A stretch of DNA of 64,000 nt from Rhodanobacter sp. AS-Z3 (GCF_029224025.1 NZ_CP119392.1:3619001-3683000), one strand, 5' to 3'. Positions 9,246 through 18,408 are shown, counted from the stretch's first letter. Numbers and translations are program-made. The notes: generated by a model not told the origin, from the letters alone.

Positions 9246-9842
9246 TTACTGGACGCTGATCGAGCCCTTCATCAGCGCCGAATGCCCCGGGAAGCTGCAG
9301 AAGAAGGCGTACGGGCCGCCACTTTGAATCTTGCTCACCGGGAAACTCACCGAGGTAGTTTCGCCGCCACCGATCAGGCTGGTATGCGCGATCACCTTCG
9401 GATCATCCGCCTTGACGTAACCCGCAGCCGCACCCGCAGCCGAGCCATCCGCATCGACCGCACCGACGTCGGCTTCTTTGGCGATCACCACGTCATGGCC
9501 CATCGCGGTGACGGGCATCGTGCCGGTGTGCTTCAAGGTGATCTTGAACTCCTTGCATGATGCCGGAACGACGATCGAAGACACGCTGTACTGCATGCCA
9601 TCCGTACCTTCAAATTCCGTGGCGCAGTCGGTGACCACCGCGGGCCCCTTGACGCCTGCGGCCGGAGTGGCGGCAGGCGGGGTTACGGGCGCAGCTACTT
9701 CTGTCTGTGTCGACGGTTGCGTTACCGGGGCGGTGGCCATCGGCGCGGTCGCAGCGGGCGCGTCCGCTGTTGAAGACTTGTCGCCGCAAGCCGCCAGTGC
9801 CAGCGCACAACCCATGGCAAGAAGCGTCATTTTGATATTCAT
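9246..9842 (-). CDS. Azurin, lipoprotein-anchored (type 1 blue copper)
   Basis: 198 aa from the ATG at 9842 (GAGGAG lies 8 nt upstream; an in-frame TTG 6 nt earlier is rejected). The signal peptide ends in a lipobox ALAAC. A linker of about 50 residues rich in Ala, Pro and Thr follows, then a complete azurin domain of about 128 residues. Copper ligands are visible: His in MGHDVVIAKE, Cys in FFCSFPGHSALMKG, and His and Met in the same loop. The domain cysteines VTDC and ASCKEF form the usual disulfide. Azurin shuttles electrons in the periplasm; the lipid anchor plus linker resembles neisserial Laz, which keeps the protein on a membrane. It is monocistronic. Confidence 0.93.
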   Translation of the reverse strand: MNIKMTLLAMGCALALAACGDKSSTADAPAATAPMATAPVTQPSTQTEVAAPVTPPAATPAAGVKGPAVVTDCATEFEGTDGMQYSVSSIVVPASCKEFKITLKHTGTMPVTAMGHDVVIAKEADVGAVDADGSAAGAAAGYVKADDPKVIAHTSLIGGGETTSVSFPVSKIQSGGPYAFFCSFPGHSALMKGSISVQ

Positions 9843-10004
9843 CGTCAAGTCTCCTCATTGGTAAAGACCGATCATCCGACAGTGACCTTCTGCAGCGCGT
9901 GAAATACAGCGCCAAATTTGCGTTACCGGGTTCTTTGGCGCCAGCGGCTTTTACCATCGTGCCGAGTTTCAGTCTGGTCCAGACGGTATGGAATCACATG
10001 GCAT

Positions 10005-10943
10005 TCAGTCGTCAATCATTCCTATCGTGTGCAGCCACGTTTCGGCCAACGCCGGCCAGCCAGTGATCGGCTGCTGCGTCGGCCGCAAGCCGAACGCATG
10101 GCCACCGTGCGCATACAGATGCATTTCTGCCGGCACCTCCGCCTTGGCCAACGCGATGTAGTAGGCCAGCGATTGCTGCACGCCATCCACGTGATCATCT
10201 TCCGCCTGCACCAGGAACGTCGGCGGCGTGTTGCTGCTGACCGGCACGGCGGCATTGAACTGGTAGTCGTCGGTGGCCAGGTGCCCCGGGTAGATTGGCA
10301 TGGCGAAATCGGGCCGCGCGCTTTCCTTGTCGGCCGCGTCCACTGGCGCGTACAAAGGCCGTTCGAAATTCGTGCTGATTTCCGCCACCAGGAAGCCACC
10401 CGCCGAATAGCCAAGCACGCCGATCTTGTGCGGATCGACATGCCACTTGGCAGCGTGAAAACGCACCAGCCGCAGGGTTCGCTGCACGTCCTGCAGCGAC
10501 GGCACCGACAGCGCAAAGTTGTGCGGCCGGCAGTCGCATTGCCAGACGTAAGGGATGCCGGGTACGCGGTACTTCACCAGCACACATGTGATGCCGCGGG
10601 AGGTCAGCCAGTCGCAGGTTTCGGTGCCTTCGAGGTCCATCGCAAGAATCTGGAAGCCGCCACCGGGAATCACCACCACCGCGGCGCCGGTATTCTTCCC
10701 CGTGGGCGCATACACCGTCATGGTCGGCCGCGTCACGTTGGTCACCGAGGTCACCGGCTTGCCTGCGAGCATCTTGTCGCTCACCTTGACGGTTTCCGGT
10801 CCCGGCACCGGTTTCAGGTCAGGCGCCACACCCGGCCATAGGGGTATTTGCGTATGCCCGGCAGAGGGTTGCCAGCCGGTCGTTTGCGCTGCCACGCTGG
10901 CGCATGCCAGCAGCAGTCCAAAAGCGGCGATCGAACACTTCAT
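10005..10943 (-). CDS. Secreted alpha/beta hydrolase (acetylxylan-esterase-like)
   Basis: 312 aa with a signal peptide (MKCSIAAFGLLLACASVAAQ). The domain is alpha/beta hydrolase of the BD-FAE/esterase-lipase type: oxyanion HGG-like VVVIPGGGFQILAMDLEG, nucleophile elbow GYSAGG, acid region QAEDDHVDG and catalytic His in YAHGGHAFG. Members remove acetyl or feruloyl groups from plant polysaccharides, but the substrate cannot be read from sequence. The N-terminal WPGVAPDLKPVPGPET is typical of these family members. The gene stands alone. Confidence 0.87.
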   Translation of the reverse strand: MKCSIAAFGLLLACASVAAQTTGWQPSAGHTQIPLWPGVAPDLKPVPGPETVKVSDKMLAGKPVTSVTNVTRPTMTVYAPTGKNTGAAVVVIPGGGFQILAMDLEGTETCDWLTSRGITCVLVKYRVPGIPYVWQCDCRPHNFALSVPSLQDVQRTLRLVRFHAAKWHVDPHKIGVLGYSAGGFLVAEISTNFERPLYAPVDAADKESARPDFAMPIYPGHLATDDYQFNAAVPVSSNTPPTFLVQAEDDHVDGVQQSLAYYIALAKAEVPAEMHLYAHGGHAFGLRPTQQPITGWPALAETWLHTIGMIDD

Positions 10944-11301
10944 GACCTATCCTTCGCGGCGCGCAGCCGCGGTTGTGCGTTCAAGACAAGAGGATGGAAC
11001 AAAGAGGACCTGCTCATGCTGCGCGCTCCATCGGCCGGGCTGCAGGCAGTCTTGTGGCTTTTTCCTGAAGTGAAGCCTGCAAGAGGCTGCACTTCGGATG
11101 CCACCTGTCCGAACCCGTCCAGCACGAAAGTGCATGCGGGGCCCACAACGATCTGGCCTACCCGTCGCCGGTACCGTTCGAGTCGAGCACGGTTGCTCAA
11201 TCTGCCTGTCGGAAAAAAACTGAAGCGATCCGCGCTGCCCCTGCCTTCTCGAGGTACCAGCTGAGCACCGACGAAAGAAGCCCCGCGCGGATGACCCGAA
11301 C
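10944..11301. other. Intergenic region, no gene recognised
   Basis: 358 bp between the esterase start and the 3' end of the PAS-GGDEF gene. A minus-strand frame at 10940-11350 is open but has a basic, low-complexity composition and no recognisable motif, so it is not called. The esterase promoter must lie close to 10944-11050. A short GC-rich inverted stretch near 11075-11095 (gaagcctgcaagaggctgcacttc) could form a hairpin. Confidence 0.4.
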
Positions 11302-12957
11302 TCAAGGAAAAACGTACTGCCCTTCTTTCTTGTTTTCCGACAGCACACACACATTCAACGAATGGCTCTTGGCCTGATACATGGCGGCATCTGCAGCGCG
11401 CAGGTAGTCATCGGTTGTCGTCAAGCCGGCTTGGCTGCTGACCACACCGATGCTTGCGCCGCTGGTCACGGTGTGTGCGCCAATCTGATACGGCGCCGCA
11501 AGGGCCGCAGCAATCTGTCGGGCCCGGTCGGTTGCACCCGCTTGATCGATGGACTCCAGCAGCACGTTGAATTCATCGCCACTCATGCGGGCGACTAGGT
11601 CAACCGCCCGCACACAGGATTCAAGCCGGCGTGCAACCTGCTGCAACAGTTGGTCACCGGCGTGATGTCCAAAGGTGTCGTTGACTGCCTTGAACCCATT
11701 GAGATCCAGCAGCAGCACGGCGAACATCGAGCTGTCTGGTAGGGGGTGCGCGTCATCCGCATTCGAAACACGGCTTTGATGCAACGCGATGGCGTGTTCG
11801 AGGCGGTCGCGAAACAACGGCCGACCAGGCAAGTTGGTCAACGCATCGTAAGAGCTGCCACGCTCCGCCAGATCACTCAGTGAACCCGCCATCCGCACGG
11901 CCTTGCCGTCTTCGAATTGGGCAACTCCACGCCAATTGACCCACACCAAACGCCCCGATCCATGACAGGCGCGAAAATCCACGGAAAAGTTCGGACTGTC
12001 TCCCGACAGGTGCCTGCGGTAAGCCATCTGCACCCGCTCATGGTCATCGGGGTCCATGAGCTGCTGGAGAAAATGCCAGCCGTCACCATGCAGGTTGGTG
12101 GTGTCAGTCAGTCCGACAATTTCATGGAAGCGCGCGGACACATGCAGGACCCGCGTTTGCAGGTTCCAATCCCAGATGCCGTCATTGGAGCCGCGAGTGG
12201 CCAGTGCATAGCGGTTGTCCGATTGCACCAGTTCCAGTTCGGTACCTTTCTGCTGGGTCACGTCGATCATCAGGCCGATCATGCGATTCGGCCGCCCCGT
12301 CTCGACAACCACGCGACACAGGTCGCGTACCCATACGACATGGCCGGATTTGGCCATCAGCCGGTAATTCATCTCGTACGCATAGCTGTGCGTCGCGTGG
12401 TACGCGGCATCGTCTATCGCCTTGGCCGCCGGCAAGTCATCGGGATGAACATGCGTCCGCCAGAAACCCGGATCGGCCCGCCACTCTTCCACCGTGTAGC
12501 CGAAAAGACGCTCGACCTGCGGGCTCAAAAACGTATTGCCCACACCGAGCTCCGCTTCCCAAACCACACCGTCGATGGTCTCCAGCAGGCGCAGGAAGCG
12601 CTGGCGAACCTCCATCAATACGTGTTCGGTGATCTCGGTGATCTCGATCAGCACGCCTTGGCGGCTGATTAGTCGATTTGCCGCATCCGACTCCGGCTGC
12701 AACTGCAGACGCATCCAGCGATAGTCCGAGTTTGCCAGGCGCAGCCGGAACACCGGCATGCCTGACCGCAACGTGCCAATGTCGTCGGGATGCACGAAAT
12801 CAAGCAACGACTGGCCAAGCGCCGCATCTACCGAATGGCCCGTGAGCTTGTGCCAGGCGGGGTTCAAGTAGGTGATCGTCCACAGCGCATCCGTTTGCAC
12901 CACCGCCTCGGGCAGCAACTGCAACAGATTCAGGGATTGCGGGGAATGGGCGGACAT
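11302..12957 (-). CDS. PAS-PAS-PAS-GGDEF diguanylate cyclase
   Basis: About 551 aa from the ATG at 12957. An in-frame TTG at 13017 with GAGG about 11 nt upstream is an alternative start. There is no membrane helix, so it should be cytoplasmic. Three PAS domains: about residues 10-120 (ITYLNPAWHKLTGH), 125-240 (FGYTVEEW, with PAC-like RDLCRVVVETGRPNRMIG) and 250-370 (second PAS_3-like fold, FSVDFRACHGSGRLVWVNW). The GGDEF domain carries RMSGDEF, a signature variant tolerated in active cyclases, with an RAVD inhibitory site before it. It ends QYVFP with no EAL domain. It is divergent from the S9 peptidase. Confidence 0.9.
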   Translation of the reverse strand: MSAHSPQSLNLLQLLPEAVVQTDALWTITYLNPAWHKLTGHSVDAALGQSLLDFVHPDDIGTLRSGMPVFRLRLANSDYRWMRLQLQPESDAANRLISRQGVLIEITEITEHVLMEVRQRFLRLLETIDGVVWEAELGVGNTFLSPQVERLFGYTVEEWRADPGFWRTHVHPDDLPAAKAIDDAAYHATHSYAYEMNYRLMAKSGHVVWVRDLCRVVVETGRPNRMIGLMIDVTQQKGTELELVQSDNRYALATRGSNDGIWDWNLQTRVLHVSARFHEIVGLTDTTNLHGDGWHFLQQLMDPDDHERVQMAYRRHLSGDSPNFSVDFRACHGSGRLVWVNWRGVAQFEDGKAVRMAGSLSDLAERGSSYDALTNLPGRPLFRDRLEHAIALHQSRVSNADDAHPLPDSSMFAVLLLDLNGFKAVNDTFGHHAGDQLLQQVARRLESCVRAVDLVARMSGDEFNVLLESIDQAGATDRARQIAAALAAPYQIGAHTVTSGASIGVVSSQAGLTTTDDYLRAADAAMYQAKSHSLNVCVLSENKKEGQYVFP

Positions 12958-13286
12958 ATGGCGGCTATAGTCGCCGAAGCGTCTTCGCCCAGTCCAGCGT
13001 TGAACTGGATGCTGCAAGAACGGTTCATCCTCGAACTACAGCCTATCCGGTCTGATCTGATCCCTGTTTCGAGATGCTTGGCCAGTGCCGGGCCCGCGTA
13101 TCGTTCGACCCGCGAAAATTGAGACAGCTGCAAGTGAACCTGACCTCGTTTCCACCCGTTTCAAATCGCCGTTGATATTCCTTGTAGGGTCTGCGGTACC
13201 TACCTGACACGATGCCGGCTTAAGATTAAGCTGGCACCGCCGCGCGAATCGTGACGGCCGATTTCAGCACACAGGGAAATAACAAC
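12958..13286. promoter_or_regulatory. Divergent promoter region of the PAS-GGDEF and S9 peptidase genes
   Basis: 329 bp without a gene. An interrupted palindrome gcttaa-ga-ttaagc lies at about 13217-13232, roughly 55 bp before the peptidase GTG. It overlaps a plausible -10 (taagat), a position suited to an operator. No other clear element was seen. Confidence 0.35.
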
Positions 13287-15269
13287 GTGAATACTCGACA
13301 ATGGATGGTCGCGCTGGGGCTGCTTTGGGTAACGGTTCTGCATGCACAGTCTGTGTCACTGGCTGATCTCGCCCGGCACATGGAATACGGCGCGGTGAAG
13401 ATTTCTCCCGATGGCCAGTACGTCGCTGCCACGGCGATGGTCAAGGGGCATACGGTGCTGGCGTTGATGCGACTCGCCGACAAGAAGGGGCAGCTGATTC
13501 GCCCGCGCGACGAGGACTCCGTCACCAATTTCTGGTGGGTATCGCCCACCCGTGTGGTATACGCAGTAGGAACGCGCGTGGGTGGCTACGATGCGCCACT
13601 GGCCACGGGTGAACTGTACGCGGTCAACGCGGACGGGAGTGATCCCGCGATGCTCTACGGCGTTCGAAAGGGCGGCACCAACATCGGCTCGCTCATCCCT
13701 GGTGTAGTCAGTACCCGGGGTACGGCTGAATTCATCGCGGCGATCCCCGATGACCCGAACCACATCCTGGTTTCCACCCGCCCGTGGGATGCCGGTGGTC
13801 TCGACGGGGTGGTCGCTACTGCTTACCGCATGGATGTGCACACCGGCGGCTTGAGAAAGTTGACTGACGCGCCGATGCGCAATGCCAATTTCGTGGCCGA
13901 TCATCAGGGAAGAATCCGCTTCGCCTGGGGTGAAGACGACAATGGCGGCACCCTCGTATTCGAGTACCCGGTCGACGGTAGTGGCTGGAAGGCGGCGCCC
14001 GAACTGAGTGCCGGTCGTTCCGTCCCGTTGGCGTTCAACCGTGACGACAGCGCAGCCTATTTCGCCTGTCCGGGCAAAGCCGGTGGTTTCGGCATCTGCC
14101 GCTGGACCGATGCCAAACCCGAACTGGAGGAGGTGTGGAGCAACCCGAACGTCGAGGCTGATGGGCTGCTCCAGGGGCTGGCAGAAGGCGACATCGCTGG
14201 CGTGACCTATATGGATGGTCGCGCCAGCATCACGCCGTTCGACATGGGTTCGCATGCGGCGCAAGTGTTGGTGGCGCTGATGAAGCAGTTCCCGGGGGAA
14301 AGCGTGCAGTTTGTCTCCGGCACCCGTGACGGCCACTTGAGCGTGGTGCGGGTTGAGGCCGATGCCGATCCAGGCGCGTTCTACCTGTTCGATTCCAAGG
14401 CCAATACGTTGACTGCACTGCTTCGCAGGGCATCGTGGATCAATCCCCGGTTGATGGCTGCCAAGCAGCCGTTCGAGTTCGCCGCACGCGATGGCATGAA
14501 GCTTCAGGGTTACGTGAGCTACCCGCCACACCATGAGCAAGGCAAGCAGCTGCCGACCGTGATCGTGGTGCATGGTGGCCCCTTCTTCGTGCGCGACCGC
14601 TGGGACTACGATCCCGACGTGCAGGCACTGGCCACCCACGGCTACGCCGTAGTGCAGGTCAATTTTCGTGGCTCCAGCGAGCGTGGCTACGACTTCGAAA
14701 AAGCCGGCTCGCGTGAGTGGGGCGGCAAGATGCAGGACGACATCACCGACGCCACGCGCTGGGCGATCGCCCAGGGTATCGCTGATCCGAAGCGTCTGTG
14801 CATCTATGGCGCCAGCTATGGTGGCTATGCAGCGCTCGAAGGCGCGGTGAAGGAGCCTGAGCTGTACAAATGCGCGATCGGCTACGTAGGCGTTTACGAC
14901 TTGCCCTTGATGTATCGGGATGGCGACACGCACGAGTCCAAAAGCGGCAAGAACTATCTCAAGCGGCAAATGGGCGACGACATGGCCGAACTGGCCAGGC
15001 ACTCGCCGATCAACCAGCTCGATACGCTCAAGGCTCGCGTAATGCTGGTTGTAGGCGACAAGGACGAACGCGTCCCACCGATCCAGGGCATCAACCTGCA
15101 CAAGGCATTGCTCACACGCAACGTCGCACATGTCTGGATGGAGAAGGCGGGCGAGATGCATGGCTTCTACGATGAGGACAACATCACCGAGCTGTACACG
15201 AAAATGCTGGAGTTCATCGGCTCAAGCATCGGCCCGGGCGTGACGGACGACGGCGCAGCCGACCATTGA
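13287..15269 (+). CDS. S9-family serine peptidase (prolyl oligopeptidase / acylaminoacyl-peptidase type)
   Basis: 660 aa. The GTG at 13287 is chosen: AGGGA lies about 9 nt upstream and translation gives a clean signal peptide (MNTRQWMVALGLLWVTVLHA). The N-terminal 380 residues form a WD40/propeller-like region (ISPDGQYVAA..), and the C-terminal alpha/beta hydrolase holds the catalytic Ser510 in GASYGGYA, Asp in VVGDKDERVP and His in EMHGFYDEDN. The HGGPFFVRD oxyanion motif is intact. Exported S9 peptidases of this clade degrade peptides in the periplasm and are abundant in xanthomonads. No operon partner. Confidence 0.93.
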   Translation: MNTRQWMVALGLLWVTVLHAQSVSLADLARHMEYGAVKISPDGQYVAATAMVKGHTVLALMRLADKKGQLIRPRDEDSVTNFWWVSPTRVVYAVGTRVGGYDAPLATGELYAVNADGSDPAMLYGVRKGGTNIGSLIPGVVSTRGTAEFIAAIPDDPNHILVSTRPWDAGGLDGVVATAYRMDVHTGGLRKLTDAPMRNANFVADHQGRIRFAWGEDDNGGTLVFEYPVDGSGWKAAPELSAGRSVPLAFNRDDSAAYFACPGKAGGFGICRWTDAKPELEEVWSNPNVEADGLLQGLAEGDIAGVTYMDGRASITPFDMGSHAAQVLVALMKQFPGESVQFVSGTRDGHLSVVRVEADADPGAFYLFDSKANTLTALLRRASWINPRLMAAKQPFEFAARDGMKLQGYVSYPPHHEQGKQLPTVIVVHGGPFFVRDRWDYDPDVQALATHGYAVVQVNFRGSSERGYDFEKAGSREWGGKMQDDITDATRWAIAQGIADPKRLCIYGASYGGYAALEGAVKEPELYKCAIGYVGVYDLPLMYRDGDTHESKSGKNYLKRQMGDDMAELARHSPINQLDTLKARVMLVVGDKDERVPPIQGINLHKALLTRNVAHVWMEKAGEMHGFYDEDNITELYTKMLEFIGSSIGPGVTDDGAADH

Positions 15270-15603
15270 GTTATACGTGCACGCGGTATCCGCCAAGGGA
15301 GGGTTCGAAAGCCCGGCGCCACAGCGTACTTTCATGACAAGTCCCTGCTCACTCGGCGCGTTCATTCGTAGCTTGTGAGCATTCTCCGAACATAGCGCCC
15401 TTGGGCTCTTGCCAGCGCAACATGCTTGCACAGCAAGTGCGGGGCACGACGGGCCGGCTGCTCTCGCCGGGGCCCCTGTGCGGCGGTGAGTCGACGACTG
15501 TTGCCCACAGAATTCGCGCCCTCGGTCGTTCGGGCTGACTCTGACGCGAAACTGCTCAAGAAGCGACGACCTGCGGACTCGCGCAGCGGGCCATACCTTG
15601 TAG
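15270..15603. other. Intergenic region between convergent S9 peptidase and murD2 ends
   Basis: 334 bp between two convergent stop codons. No ORF with family resemblance and no REP arm was found. A GC-rich imperfect hairpin (ggccggctgctctcgccggggcc, about 15452-15474) could serve as a terminator. Nothing else supportable is seen. Confidence 0.4.
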
Positions 15604-16965
15604 TCAGCCGACGATTCCCAACCCGTCGATGCTGGCAATGCTGGCCGAATCAAGGCCCGCCAGCGCGCAGAACTGGCGCCCGCGCGCTGCGTAGTCCTTG
15701 AACTGATCGAAACTGGGCGCACCGGGCGAGAGCAGAATCACGCCACCCGCGGGAGTGCACGCTTTCGCCTCGGCGACAGCGGCGTCCAGATGACTGACCA
15801 GAATGCACGGGCATGCGATAACCGCTGCGCGCAATAGCTCGGCAATGCGCGGGCCACTGCTGCCCATGCAGATGATGGCGTTCGGTGGTGTCTTGAGTAT
15901 CGCGTCGACGAACGGCGTCCAGTCCAGCCCACGGTCGTGGCCGCCGACCAGCACGGTCACCGTGCGGTCATGCAGACTTTCCAGCGCGGCCAGCGTGGCC
16001 AGCGGCGTGGTACTGATGGAATCGTTGACCCAATCCCAGCCATCGTGTTCGCCCAACGGCTGCAGCCGATGCGGCAGCGGGCGGAAGCTGGCGAGGGCCG
16101 GCGCGGCGGCCAGCGCATCCATGCCGATCGCTTCCAGGGCGGCCAGCGCGGCGCAGGCGTTCAAGGCGTTGTGCAGCCCGGGCGCAGCCAGTTGCGCGAA
16201 GGCGAATACATTCTGGCTACCGCGCCGAATGAAGTCGCCGGCAACATGCCAGCCTTCGGGCTGACCGAACAGCAGGCGCTGCGGATGCGTGTTGGTGAGA
16301 GCAAGCAGGTTCGGCTGCAGGGCATTCACCAACAGGTGACGCGACACATCCGCCAGCTTCAACTTGTCGGCGACGTAGCGCTCGCGCGAGCCGTGCCAGT
16401 CGAGGTGTTCTTCATACAAGCTGGTGATCACGCCCAGTTCCAGTTCGCCCGCTTCTCCGGTCTGGAAGCTGGACAATTCGATCACCCACAGCTCAGCTTG
16501 TTGCCCCTGCAATTCCAGCAAGGGCAAGCCGATATTGCCGGCCAGCGCGGCGCGTATGCCGAGCGACCGCGCCAGATGCGCCAGCAGCGCGCTGGTAGTG
16601 CTTTTTCCCTTGGTACCGGTGACTCCGATGACACGCGCGTCGGCATTTTCGCCAAACCACAGCGCCGTGCCCGAGGTGAACTGCGTACCCTTCGCCTTGG
16701 CCGCCAGCAGCGCGGGTTGGTAGGCCGAGATGCCGGGCGACTTCACCACCACCTCGAACTGCGCCAGCGTTTCGGCGTCCGGCTCGCCCGTGATGATCTC
16801 CAAGCCCCCATCGAACGTGCGTGCCGAATCCACTTCGGCAGCACTGCAGAACAGCGTCAACGGCTGCGTCGGCAGACGGGAACGCAGCGCCCGGATAACC
16901 GCATGCCCTTCGCGCCCGAAGCCCCAGATCGCTACGCGACTCTTCGCCAGATCAGCGATACGCAT
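15604..16965 (-). CDS. murD2: MurD2, UDP-MurNAc-L-Ala : L-glutamate ligase
   Basis: About 453 aa from the ATG at 16965 (GTG at 16971 is possible). It has Mur-ligase architecture: N-terminal Rossmann-like domain (SRVAIWGFGREGHAVIRAL), ATP-binding GVTGTKGKSTTSALLAH, conserved WVIELSSFQ and EEHLDWHGS, and a C-terminal domain (VGGHDRGLDWTPF, LLSPGAPSFDQFKDYAARG). The preceding gene is murL. In Xanthomonas the pair is known to add L-Glu to UDP-MurNAc-L-Ala and then epimerise it to D-Glu, replacing the MurI plus MurD route. It is therefore called MurD2 rather than classical MurD. Cytoplasmic; about 100 bp with a REP pair separate it from murL. Confidence 0.92.
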   Translation of the reverse strand: MRIADLAKSRVAIWGFGREGHAVIRALRSRLPTQPLTLFCSAAEVDSARTFDGGLEIITGEPDAETLAQFEVVVKSPGISAYQPALLAAKAKGTQFTSGTALWFGENADARVIGVTGTKGKSTTSALLAHLARSLGIRAALAGNIGLPLLELQGQQAELWVIELSSFQTGEAGELELGVITSLYEEHLDWHGSRERYVADKLKLADVSRHLLVNALQPNLLALTNTHPQRLLFGQPEGWHVAGDFIRRGSQNVFAFAQLAAPGLHNALNACAALAALEAIGMDALAAAPALASFRPLPHRLQPLGEHDGWDWVNDSISTTPLATLAALESLHDRTVTVLVGGHDRGLDWTPFVDAILKTPPNAIICMGSSGPRIAELLRAAVIACPCILVSHLDAAVAEAKACTPAGGVILLSPGAPSFDQFKDYAARGRQFCALAGLDSASIASIDGLGIVG

Positions 16966-16977
16966 GCGCACTACTCG

Positions 16978-17048
16978 CGTAGGAGCCCGCTAGCGGGCGA
17001 TGCGGTTGGAATTCGTGCAAGAGCATCGCCCGCGAGCGGGCTCCTACG
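16978..17048. repeat. REP doublet (REPIN-like inverted pair), family 1
   Basis: Two near-identical arms face each other. The left arm begins cgtaggagcccgctagcggg (from 16978) and the right arm ends cgcgagcgggctcctacg (to 17048), with about 19 bp between. Each arm is itself a small palindrome (gcccgc-ta-gcgggc). This GTAGGAGC...GCGGGCGATGC pattern is the usual xanthomonad/pseudomonad REP type. It sits in the gap between the murL stop and the murD2 start, inside a presumed operon, so it may modulate mRNA stability or partial termination. Confidence 0.88.
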
Positions 17049-17067
17049 GGGGATACGTGGCGATCCA

Positions 17068-18408
17068 TCAACCGATCGCCGCCAGCGCGGCCGACAGGCG
17101 TGCCGGCACACGATGCTCCGGCGACGCCTCCAGCCACGGCTCCAGCGCGAGCTGCGCAGCATCCAGCTGCGGCAGGATCTCGCTGCGGAAGCGTGCAATC
17201 ACCGCATCTTCCTGCCACTCCGGCCGCTGGCTCAGCGCGTACATCGCCGCACGTGCTTCGGCACCCTCGCCGACGCATTCGAACGGTTTGTGATCCTGAT
17301 ATTCCAGCAGCGCATCGAAGCCGCCCGCCTGGTTCTCGTCATCCAGCAGATTGCGGCCGAAGATCGACAGCAGCCGTGGCTTGGGCAGGAACGGCGCCAG
17401 CGCGAGAAACACGAAGTGACACTTCGGACACTGCCCGCACCAGCGATCGACCGGCTTCGGACCAAGCAGTTTGAAGTTGCGATTGCAGCTGGAGAACACG
17501 TCGAAATATGGCGTCAACTTCGCGAACGCACGAGTGATCGCCAACTCTGAATACGGCCGCAGCAATGAGCAATAGTGCAGGTCGCTGGCCACATGCGTAT
17601 GCAGCCAGTTGCCCAGCAACTGCTCGAACGCGTAGCCCTTGCTCCACTGGTGATTCACCTGCTGGCCGTCGTATTCGAGTGTCGCCGCCGAGGCAGAGCG
17701 CTCGTTGGCGAACGCAATCGAGTCATAGCCGTAAAGGATCGCAGCGACAGCGAGGATCGCCGAGTTCACCGCGGTTACCGGGATATGTCCGTTCCACGCG
17801 CCGAGCCGATTCATCTCGAACAGACCCGGCGCCAGCTCGCGCTGGATATTCAGCGTAGGCAGGCCGGTGCGCTCGGCGCAGGCGGCGATCAACGCAGAAT
17901 TGCCAACCCACACCGCGGTCGCCTCGCCGCCGATGGATTTGATCGCTTCCACCGCCACCAGCGAATCCTTGCCGCCACCGATCGGTACCAACGTGCGCCT
18001 GGCCAGGTTCAGCGCCATTGCCGACGACTGCGCCGGTGCGCCCCGCGCGAACGCAATGCGCTCACGCAAGTCGATGCCGTTGCGGTAGGCAAATTCAGCC
18101 AATCCATGCAGGTACAGCGCATCGAGCAGGTCGGCCGTGGCATCGTCCAGCGGACCATCGGCCAGTTCGATTTTCGGCGGGACGCCGGCCTTGTAATAGC
18201 TGACGCCCGCAATCAGATGCAGCAGCTTCAGCGCCGCATCGAATGCCGCGCGGCGCTCAGCCGGAACGGCCGGCGCCTGCGGAAAGCGGATGGTCTCGAC
18301 CAGCTCTTCGCCGTCATCGAACGCATAGCGCAATTCCGCCACGCCATCGGCGTAGCTGGCACGGGTGAATCGGAACACCTGGGTCAGGCGTGGCTGCATG
18401 CTTGTCAC
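17068..18408 (-). CDS. murL: MurL, UDP-MurNAc-L-Ala-L-Glu epimerase
   Basis: 446 aa. The GTG at 18408 is preferred: GGAG lies 8 nt upstream and the start overlaps the DUF559 stop by 4 bp (ATG at 18399 is the alternative). An N-hydroxyarylamine-like leader is followed by an ATP-pyrophosphatase-type core: LVPIGGGKDSLVAVEAIKS, VWVGNSALIAACAERTGLP, and later CNRNFKL and WCGQCPKCHFVFLALAPFLP with a CxxC pair. This architecture and the murD2 neighbour identify the glycopeptidyl-glutamate epimerase described in Xanthomonas oryzae, which converts L-Glu to D-Glu in the nucleotide precursor using ATP. Confidence 0.92.
   Translation of the reverse strand: MTSMQPRLTQVFRFTRASYADGVAELRYAFDDGEELVETIRFPQAPAVPAERRAAFDAALKLLHLIAGVSYYKAGVPPKIELADGPLDDATADLLDALYLHGLAEFAYRNGIDLRERIAFARGAPAQSSAMALNLARRTLVPIGGGKDSLVAVEAIKSIGGEATAVWVGNSALIAACAERTGLPTLNIQRELAPGLFEMNRLGAWNGHIPVTAVNSAILAVAAILYGYDSIAFANERSASAATLEYDGQQVNHQWSKGYAFEQLLGNWLHTHVASDLHYCSLLRPYSELAITRAFAKLTPYFDVFSSCNRNFKLLGPKPVDRWCGQCPKCHFVFLALAPFLPKPRLLSIFGRNLLDDENQAGGFDALLEYQDHKPFECVGEGAEARAAMYALSQRPEWQEDAVIARFRSEILPQLDAAQLALEPWLEASPEHRVPARLSAALAAIG

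Noticed and set aside
10940..11350. Minus-strand ORF of about 136 codons between the esterase and PAS-GGDEF genes
   Set aside because: Overlaps the end of the GGDEF gene; basic composition and no homologous motif seen.
13356..15161. 601-codon antisense frame over the S9 peptidase
   Set aside because: The sense strand has full catalytic motifs and signal peptide; the antisense is low-complexity with no start signal.
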